Source: JBCBWG01 sp039817205 (GTDB taxonomy: Bacteria; Pseudomonadota; Alphaproteobacteria; Rhizobiales; Hyphomicrobiaceae). From it: a stretch of DNA of 9,895 bases. The stretch lies in assembly GCA_039817205.1 (NCBI GenBank), contig JBCBWG010000114.1, forward strand, positions 1 through 9,895. The letters are read 5' to 3'. Numbering within the stretch: position 1 is the stretch's first letter; every line of letters begins with the position of its first letter. Below the pieces are notes generated by a model, which saw nothing but the letters and a program-made list of their open reading frames with translations, made no database searches and was not told the origin of the DNA. This document shows, one piece after another, positions 1 to 4,321 of the stretch. A program made the position numbers and the translations under genes.

Positions 1-409
1 GGCCGGACCCGACCATAGACCGCAGGTTCTGATCGTTGAAGATAACGAGCTTAACATGAAGCTCTTCAACGATCTCCTTGTCGCCCATGGCTTCCGTACG
101 CTCCAGACGCGAAACGGAATGGATGCGCTCGATCTCGCGCGTGCCAACAAGCCAGCTCTGATTTTAATGGATATCCAGCTGCCGGAGGTCTCGGGCCTCG
201 ATGTCACGCGTTGGCTCAAGGAAGACGAAGACCTGTGCGACATCCCAGTCGTTGCGGTCACCGCGTTCGCCATGAAGGGCGACGAGGAACGCATTCGTCA
301 GGGTGGTTGCGAGGCCTACATCTCAAAGCCAATCGCGGTTTTAGATTTCATTGACACAGTGCGGCGGTTTGCCGGTGTCCCCACGGAAGAGGGAGCACTG
401 AGCGCATGA
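1..409 (+). CDS. divK: DivK, single-domain cell-cycle response regulator (5' end outside window)
   Basis: The reading frame is open from base 2 with no start codon before the ATG at 56, so the gene begins upstream of the window. That ATG is internal: the residues before it (VLIVEDNELN) are the universal first strand and acidic pocket of a receiver domain. The protein is one receiver domain with no output domain. The phospho-acceptor Asp is at 170-172 (motif LILMDIQLPE), the conserved Thr at 260-262 (VVAVTAF) and the conserved Lys at 326-328 (YISKPI). The stretches NMKLFNDLL, TAFAMKGDEERIR and GGCEAYISKPI are diagnostic of DivK rather than a generic CheY-like protein. In the family, DivK is phosphorylated by DivJ/PleC-type histidine kinases and acts through DivL and CckA to lower CtrA activity, marking cell poles and fate. 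It lies 107 nt before pleD on the same strand, the usual divK-pleD arrangement, and is probably co-transcribed with it. Confidence 0.95.
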   Translation, partial: AGPDHRPQVLIVEDNELNMKLFNDLLVAHGFRTLQTRNGMDALDLARANKPALILMDIQLPEVSGLDVTRWLKEDEDLCDIPVVAVTAFAMKGDEERIRQGGCEAYISKPIAVLDFIDTVRRFAGVPTEEGALSA

Positions 410-486
410 GCACCGGGGTGGGCTGCAGTTAAGGGAACGTGGTGGTCGTCCCAATTGGGCGGCGCGAAATTTTAGGTTGAGTGGGG

Positions 487-508
487 CGCGCTTCGGCGCG
501 GAGTAGGG
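487..508 (+). promoter_or_regulatory. UUCG-tetraloop hairpin and ribosome binding site before pleD
   Basis: CGCGC (487-491) and GCGCG (496-500) form a perfect 5-bp stem around TTCG, the extra-stable C(UUCG)G tetraloop. Five nt later comes AGGG (505-508), a Shine-Dalgarno-like site 8 nt before the pleD ATG at 517. This site decides the start: a GTG at 481, in frame with pleD, would add 12 residues not seen at the N-terminus of the family and would put the hairpin inside the coding sequence. The hairpin could influence ribosome loading on pleD or protect an RNA end; this is inference from position only. A 10-bp palindrome, CCCAATTGGG, lies just upstream at 450-459. Confidence 0.45.
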
Positions 509-516
509 TCGGCGTA

Positions 517-1887
517 ATGACCGCGCGAATTCTCGTCGTTGACGACATTCTGGCAAACATCAAGCTGCTCGAAGCGCGCTTACATGCGGAATACTTCGAG
601 ACGATCGCCGCCCAGAGCGGTCAGGAGGCGCTGGAGATTTGCGCCGAGCAGCGGATCGATGTGGTCCTCCTCGACGTCATGATGCCGGGCATGGACGGCT
701 TTGAAGTGTGTCGCCGTCTGAAATCTGAGGCGAACACGGCTGATGTGCCGGTCGTCATGGTGACAGCGCTCGACCAACCGCAAGACAAACTTCAAGGCCT
801 CGACGCGGGCGCTGATGATTTCCTGACCAAGCCGGTTGACGATCTCGCATTGATTACGCGCGTGAAAAATCTCGCACGCCTCAAAGTCCTGAACGACGAA
901 ATGAAGCTGCGGGCTGAAACCAGCAATCAGCTTGGTTTACCGTCCCGTCAGATCGCCCAAGAGGAAGCAGAGGCTGCAACGGGTCGCATCCTTTTGGTCG
1001 ATGACCACGAACGCTCAGCTGCCCGGATTGTCGAAGGTCTTCGCAAGACGCATGACGTGATTGTGGAATCGAGCGTTGCTCAGGCGCTCGAGTTGATGAA
1101 GGAGCACGACTTTGATGTCGCGCTCATTAGCCTTAGTCTTTCCGATGCCGATGGCTTGCGCCTTTGCAGCCAGGTTCGATCCGTTGACGCGATCCGGCAT
1201 CTGCCAATTGTCGTGCTGGTTGAGACGGGCGAGGAGGCGCGGCTTCTCCGCGGACTCGATCTCGGCATCAACGACTACTTGATGCGCCCGATCGATCGCA
1301 ACGAGATGTTGGCGCGCATCCGAACTCAGATCCGCCGGAAGCGGCATACGGACTTCCTGCGCGCGCGCCTCGTTGAGAGCGTCGAGGCGGCTGTGATCGA
1401 TCCACTGACCGGATTACACAACCGCCGATATCTTGAGACGCACCTGAAAGCGCTCATGAACCGAGCGTTGGCTGACGGCTCAGACTTGGCATTGGTTGTG
1501 GCGGACATCGACCATTTCAAAGCGTTCAACGACACGTACGGCCACGATGTTGGTGATGTCGTGCTGAAGGAATTCGCCGAGCGCTTTAAGGCCAACACGC
1601 GCGGTGTTGATCTCGCCTGCCGAATTGGCGGTGAGGAGTTTGTTCTCGTGTTGCCGGGCGCTGACCTGGAAGCTGGTTACTTGATCGCGGAACGCTTGCG
1701 CGAGCGGATCGAAGCCACGCCTTTCCAGACGCCCGTAAATGGCGCCGTGGCTGTGACGGCCAGTGTCGGGATCGCGGTGTTGGAATTCGCTGACGATACA
1801 CCGGAGACACTGTTTAAGCGGGCCGATAACGCTCTGTACGCGGCCAAACGAGCTGGCCGAAACTGCGTGATTGCCGATGCGGCTTGA
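517..1887 (+). CDS. pleD: PleD, response regulator diguanylate cyclase (REC-REC-GGDEF)
   Basis: 456 residues, close to the 454 of Caulobacter PleD as I recall it. It makes cyclic-di-GMP from two GTP, and in the family this is switched on by phosphorylation and dimerisation, driving polar development and motile-to-sessile transitions. Domain 1 (about 1-120) is an active receiver: acidic pair D9/D10, phospho-acceptor D53 in VVLLDVMMPGMDG, and the Lys of FLTKPVDD. Domain 2 (about 156-275) is an adaptor receiver. It keeps VDD at 161-163 and the RPID loop, but Ser205 stands where the phospho-acceptor Asp would be, so it should not be phosphorylated; this degeneracy is typical of PleD. Domain 3 (about 290-450) is GGDEF: DPLTGLHNRR from D295, metal-binding Asp in VADIDHFK (D330), active-site GGEEF at 371-375, and an inhibitory I-site RGVD (RxxD) at 362-365, so product feedback inhibition is expected. 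No membrane segment. The ATG at 517 is chosen for its SD and for the family-like start MTARILVVDD. Confidence 0.96.
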   Translation: MTARILVVDDILANIKLLEARLHAEYFETIAAQSGQEALEICAEQRIDVVLLDVMMPGMDGFEVCRRLKSEANTADVPVVMVTALDQPQDKLQGLDAGADDFLTKPVDDLALITRVKNLARLKVLNDEMKLRAETSNQLGLPSRQIAQEEAEAATGRILLVDDHERSAARIVEGLRKTHDVIVESSVAQALELMKEHDFDVALISLSLSDADGLRLCSQVRSVDAIRHLPIVVLVETGEEARLLRGLDLGINDYLMRPIDRNEMLARIRTQIRRKRHTDFLRARLVESVEAAVIDPLTGLHNRRYLETHLKALMNRALADGSDLALVVADIDHFKAFNDTYGHDVGDVVLKEFAERFKANTRGVDLACRIGGEEFVLVLPGADLEAGYLIAERLRERIEATPFQTPVNGAVAVTASVGIAVLEFADDTPETLFKRADNALYAAKRAGRNCVIADAA

Positions 1888-2038
1888 CATTTGCAGACAT
1901 CTTGATCGGATTGGCTTCAAGTGATCGCTCTCGGTGGACGACGTCACAAAGAGCTCTTCACCGGATCCGGCTCAACGATCGAGCGGCAAAACAGTTGAGC
2001 CGTTCGTGATGGACCGAGCCGGTATGCCCGCAGTGCAT

Positions 2039-2059
2039 ACTGAACCGCGGTCAGTTTTT
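2039..2059 (+). terminator. weak intrinsic-terminator-like hairpin after pleD
   Basis: ACTGA (2039-2043) pairs with TCAGT (2051-2055) around a 7-nt loop, and five consecutive T (2055-2059) begin at the last base of the stem. The layout is that of a rho-independent terminator, but the stem is only 5 bp and AT-rich. It lies about 150 nt after the pleD stop. Its first two bases overlap the 3' arm of the neighbouring stem GTATGC/GCATAC (2022-2027/2035-2040), so the two hairpins compete slightly. It is the best terminator candidate for the divK-pleD transcript that I can see; rho-dependent termination is equally possible. Confidence 0.25.
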
Positions 2060-2119
2060 GGGCACGATTTCACTTCAACGTTCAGGCGAAATATTTATTC
2101 TCCAGAAGAATACTGGTTG

Positions 2120-2136
2120 TGTGACGGGCCGTCACA
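2120..2136. promoter_or_regulatory. 17-bp palindrome, possible transcription-factor operator
   Basis: TGTGACGGGCCGTCACA is a perfect palindrome of two 8-bp arms around a single central G. The outer halves TGTGA and TCACA equal the CRP/FNR-family half-sites, but they are 7 nt apart rather than the canonical 6. It lies 31 nt before a plus-strand promoter-like sequence (2168-2196), a position compatible with activator binding. Whether a CRP/FNR-type or another dimeric regulator binds cannot be told from sequence. Confidence 0.35.
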
Positions 2137-2167
2137 ATGTGTCTGTGCTGACCGATGTCGTTGATTG

Positions 2168-2196
2168 TTCAACCGTTTATACGTTCACGTTATGCT
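2168..2196 (+). promoter_or_regulatory. possible sigma-70-type promoter reading into the intergenic region
   Basis: TTCAAC (2168-2173, TTGACA-like) is separated by exactly 17 nt from TATGCT (2191-2196, TATAAT-like), giving a predicted start near 2203. The local sequence is more AT-rich than the surrounding coding DNA. No annotated gene follows on this strand before 2605, so if real it would make a short untranslated RNA, or an mRNA for a 34-residue frame at 2233-2337 preceded by GCGGGA (2219-2224). That frame has AT-rich third positions unlike the neighbours, so I do not call it a gene. Confidence 0.22.
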
Positions 2197-2452
2197 CATG
2201 ACACCTGAAAGCGTGGCAGCGGGACTGCTCAGATGAATCTTGCTGCGTCAATAGTTAATCGCACCAAGCGCTTGCAATTTGTTGAATTCGGAGAAATGAT
2301 CACGCGACGCCTGCAAAGGCGTGAGAGAAGTGTTTGAGCTGTACCGGGTCCGCCGCAATTCCTGGTTTCGCTTGAGCGCTGGCCGGTCCGTTAATTCGGG
2401 TCGGATTTGCCGGGGTTGGATCTTCGCCCTCTTTGATCCACGCATCGGCATT

Positions 2453-2515
2453 GGGTGAAGCTCGCGGCAGGTTCGGAACTTACCCCGCTGCCGAGCTAAA
2501 CTGTGAGCTTCACCC
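2453..2515. repeat. nested inverted repeat, possible structured RNA
   Basis: GGGTGAAGCTC (2453-2463) and GAGCTTCACCC (2505-2515) are perfect 11-bp inverted repeats, extendable with G-T wobble pairs to about 15 bp. The 41-nt interior holds most of a second inverted repeat: AGCTCG-C-GGCAG (2459-2470) against CTGCCGAGCT (2488-2497), 10 bp with one bulged C. The two stems share AGCTC (2459-2463), so they are partly alternative folds. A further pair, TGGATC/GATCCA, lies just upstream (2417-2440). Such complementarity is unusual outside RNA genes, riboregulators or operator clusters. I recognise no known family, and either strand could be transcribed (from 2168-2196 on plus, or as the rpmG 3' tail on minus). 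Confidence 0.4.
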
Positions 2516-2605
2516 GCAATTCCAAAAATCAATGGGATGTTTGTGCGAGCCTCGCTTCAAGCGGGCTCTGCCGTCGTCCGTCCGTTTTGATCGGATCGGC
2601 GACCG

Positions 2606-2773
2606 CTATTTGATCTTCGCTTCTTTAAATTCGACGTGCTTACGCGCGACCGGATCGTACTTCTTGAAGGAGAACTTCTCGGTGCTGTTCCGTGGGTTTT
2701 TCTTCGTTACATAGAAAAATCCCGTCCCAGCGGTCGACACGAGTTTGATCTTTTGCGTAACGGGTTTGGCCAC
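2606..2773 (-). CDS. rpmG: 50S ribosomal protein L33
   Basis: 55 residues, starting (M)AKPVTQKIKLVSTAGTGFF and ending KEAKIK before TAG. Diagnostic L33 elements are the strand KIKLVSTAGTGFFYVTKKN, the RNSTEK turn, and the basic end KYDPVARKHVEFKEAKIK. It is the cysteine-free form (no CxxC pairs), the usual type in alphaproteobacteria, so it should not need zinc. L33 is a small, basic protein of the large subunit, near the tRNA exit site. The start is GTG at 2773-2771: the SD AAGGTGA (2779-2785) lies 5 nt upstream and no in-frame ATG is available. It is the last gene of the minus-strand cluster, but it is set off from the NUDIX gene by 267 nt containing its own promoter, so it is probably transcribed separately. 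The family match is very strong along the whole length. Confidence 0.97.
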   Translation of the reverse strand: MAKPVTQKIKLVSTAGTGFFYVTKKNPRNSTEKFSFKKYDPVARKHVEFKEAKIK

Positions 2774-2830
2774 AGGTATCACCTTTGTTGTCGGTCTTCG
2801 CGCCAGCGAAACGATGGGCTCAGGCGCCGG

Positions 2831-2858
2831 AAATTACGCCGCGCGGATAAGAAGTCAA
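2831..2858 (-). promoter_or_regulatory. promoter of rpmG (TTGACT-16-TAATTT)
   Basis: On the minus strand TTGACT (2858-2853) is followed after 16 nt by TAATTT (2836-2831); a one-base shift gives AATTTC with a 17-nt spacer. The preceding C gives CTTGAC, the favoured -35 form in alphaproteobacteria. The predicted start is near 2824, leaving a leader of about 50 nt before the GTG of rpmG. The GC-rich spacer and AT-rich -10 stand out against their surroundings. Confidence 0.6.
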
Positions 2859-3008
2859 GGCCGTGTCGTCGAGAAATTCTATGCGTGGACGCTCGGCTCT
2901 TTGGATGAATTTGTTTGCAGACTGACAGTGAAATAGACCGGCCGGCTGAAACAATGGATCGTCGTTTCTGTCCCGCTTCGCGCGTCTGGCCGTCGCTCCG
3001 CTGTCGGT

Positions 3009-3031
3009 GGCATCCTTATCCAAGGATCGCC
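3009..3031 (-). terminator. hairpin just after the NUDIX gene, possible 3' end of the operon
   Basis: On the minus strand GGC-G-ATCCTT (3031-3022) pairs with AAGGAT-GCC (3017-3009) across a GGAT tetraloop, giving a 9-bp stem with one bulged G. It starts 9 nt after the NUDIX stop. No U-run follows, so it is not a classical intrinsic terminator. It may mark or protect the 3' end of the topA-rnr-DUF983-NUDIX transcript; the separate rpmG promoter downstream fits a transcript boundary here. Confidence 0.35.
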
Positions 3032-3040
3032 GTCCAAGAC

Positions 3041-3754
3041 CTAGACGCTGAGAACATCGCGGCGAAAGGCACCGTCCTGCTTGTGATAGAGCGGGACGCT
3101 GACCGGCAGTTTGGATTGGTCCGCTGCGCAGTGCAAATCCAAGAAGTCTCGCAAGACACGGGATGTAATGGGTGCGACGTTCAAATTTGAAATGGCGTCC
3201 GGGGCATACCAGTTGAGATCGCCGAGTTCGCCATCATTCTCGCCGGTCGCGAACGCAACGTGTCGTCGCTCGGCACAGAAAAACCGCGTGTCGTAGCGGC
3301 GCGTTTCGCCCGGAGGCGTAATGGCGCGGGCAAAGTAGGTCAGTGGCGTTGCATCCGGCGTCACGCCAAGCGCTGTGAACGCGCGCCAGCTCTCACCAAC
3401 CGCACCTGCTTTCCTTGCGGCATCAATGAGTTTGTCGGGCGACGTCTTTGACGGTTGCCCAAAAACGAGACCGGCTTCTTCAAAGGTTTCACGGACCGCT
3501 GCCATCGCGATCGCCTTGGCCTGGTCGATAGGACGATGCCCATTGAGGTCTGCACAAAGCAGCGACACCGTGTGGCCAGACGGCGGTTGGCCGACGTCTG
3601 CGGCGGTTGCATCGAGCGGGTCGACCCGTCCACCGGGAAAAACAAAGCGGTTCGGCATGAAGACGGTACTTGCCTGACGCTGCCCCATGAAAATGTGGGG
3701 CGTTCCGTTCCGCACTTCATAAATCAAGATGGTTGCAGCATCGCGCGGCGTCAT
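3041..3754 (-). CDS. NUDIX hydrolase with an interrupted Nudix box
   Basis: 237 residues. NUDIX enzymes cleave nucleoside diphosphates linked to another moiety, using metal ions held by the Nudix box. Here the box is in two halves: FPGGRVDPLD (G41-G42 and following) and AAVRETFEEAGL with the catalytic RE..EE at R88, E89, E92, E93. In the standard pattern GX5EX7REUXEEXGU the G and R are 14 apart; here they are about 46 apart, an insertion of some 32 residues, and Asp48 stands at the first Glu position. Such a split box is known, as I recall, from the NUDT19 (RP2) type, whose animal members act on CoA esters; the substrate here is unknown. No signal peptide or membrane segment. The ATG at 3754 is chosen because GGAG lies 6 nt before it; a TTG at 3772 would overrun that SD. 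It follows the DUF983 gene by 81 nt without an obvious promoter, so it is probably in the same operon. Confidence 0.88.
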   Translation of the reverse strand: MTPRDAATILIYEVRNGTPHIFMGQRQASTVFMPNRFVFPGGRVDPLDATAADVGQPPSGHTVSLLCADLNGHRPIDQAKAIAMAAVRETFEEAGLVFGQPSKTSPDKLIDAARKAGAVGESWRAFTALGVTPDATPLTYFARAITPPGETRRYDTRFFCAERRHVAFATGENDGELGDLNWYAPDAISNLNVAPITSRVLRDFLDLHCAADQSKLPVSVPLYHKQDGAFRRDVLSV

Positions 3755-3835
3755 CGTGAGCTCCGGTAGCAACTTGCCGTTTCAGCGTCACCCCGCAGAT
3801 TGCGTCAGCGGCCGAAGAGGGTGCTGTGACGTCGA

Positions 3836-4300
3836 TCAGGTTGCGTCTGATGCCTCATCATGTCCATCGCCGAAACCATGCATGCGATGCGCCCATTGCA
3901 GACCAATGATGGCACCCTTTACGCGCGGCAAGAGCCAGGCGCTGAACAGAACGGTCAGCGGTATCCAGATCGCAAGATGGACCCAGGTTGGTGGCTGCAT
4001 CGCTTTTTCGAGCGCGAGCAGACCGCCGAACAGAACATGGCCGGTGATAAACATGGTGATGTAGGGCGGTGCATCGTCGGCACGATGGTGATGCCACTCC
4101 GTCCCGCAATGGCTGCACTGATCCCGGACCGTCAGGAAGCCTGTAAACAGGTGCGTCTGACCACAGGCCGGGCAACGTTTGGAAAAGCCGATCCGCATGG
4201 CCCGCCACCAATCGCGGTCGCTCTTCTGGTGTGGTTGGAGCCCGGGCGCAGGTGGACGATCGTCGGGATCAAGATCGCTCTGGTTGATCGCAACAGGCAT
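3836..4300 (-). CDS. DUF983 family small membrane protein with a zinc-ribbon-like motif
   Basis: 154 residues. The core is typical of DUF983: a Trp/Arg-rich lead (WWRAMRIGFSKRCPACG), then two CxxC pairs (C43/C46 and C62/C65) flanking LFTGFLTVRDQCSHCG, which together could bind one zinc. Two hydrophobic segments follow, at about 80-100 (ITMFITGHVLFGGLLAL) and 106-126 (WVHLAIWIPLTVLFSAWLLP), predicted as a membrane hairpin. The tail is acidic and His-containing. The function of the family is not established; a zinc ribbon on a membrane anchor is what the sequence shows. The gene starts 21 nt after the rnr stop, with the purine-rich stretch GGAAAGAGAGAG before the ATG, so co-transcription with rnr is likely. 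The neighbourhood rnr-DUF983-NUDIX is, as I recall, recurrent in Hyphomicrobiales and supports the family call more than any job. Confidence 0.9.
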   Translation of the reverse strand: MPVAINQSDLDPDDRPPAPGLQPHQKSDRDWWRAMRIGFSKRCPACGQTHLFTGFLTVRDQCSHCGTEWHHHRADDAPPYITMFITGHVLFGGLLALEKAMQPPTWVHLAIWIPLTVLFSAWLLPRVKGAIIGLQWAHRMHGFGDGHDEASDAT

Positions 4301-4321
4301 GTGCTCTCTCTTTCCGGTCCG

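Larger units (their letters stand above)
1888..2605. other. 718-nt convergent intergenic region with no convincing gene, rich in inverted repeats
   Basis: This lies between the stop of pleD (plus) and the stop of rpmG (minus). No frame on either strand gives a protein I recognise, and the short open frames lack a good SD or the GC-rich third positions of the neighbours. From left to right the region holds: a 9-bp inverted repeat (CGGCTCAAC 1968-1976 / GTTGAGCCG 1994-2002); an 8-bp stem with one wobble pair (2020-2027 / 2035-2042); a weak hairpin plus T5 (2039-2059); a 17-bp palindrome (2120-2136); a plus-strand promoter-like pair (2168-2196); small repeats TGGATC/GATCCA (2417-2422 / 2435-2440); a nested 11-bp inverted repeat (2453-2515); and a GC-rich hairpin (2547-2568) about 40 nt after the rpmG stop. 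The last could serve as an imperfect terminator for rpmG but has no adjacent U-run on that strand. No tRNA-like arm set or known ncRNA is recognised. Confidence 0.6.

Noticed and set aside
481..516. GTG start 12 codons upstream for pleD
   Set aside because: The added residues are not PleD-like and would translate through the hairpin and SD; the ATG at 517 gives the family N-terminus.
1081..1140. Missing phospho-acceptor Asp in the second PleD receiver (Ser205) as a possible defect
   Set aside because: The second receiver of PleD is a degenerate adaptor domain in the family, so this is normal rather than a mutation.
1934..2164. 76-codon GTG-started frame after pleD
   Set aside because: No SD before the GTG, no recognisable domain, and it runs across the inverted repeats and the operator-like palindrome.
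2248..2532. 94-codon minus-strand frame between rpmG and pleD
   Set aside because: No SD, no recognisable family, and it covers the nested inverted repeat, which better fits non-coding DNA.
2820..3023. 67-codon minus-strand frame between the NUDIX gene and rpmG
   Set aside because: It overlaps the rpmG promoter and has no recognisable domain.
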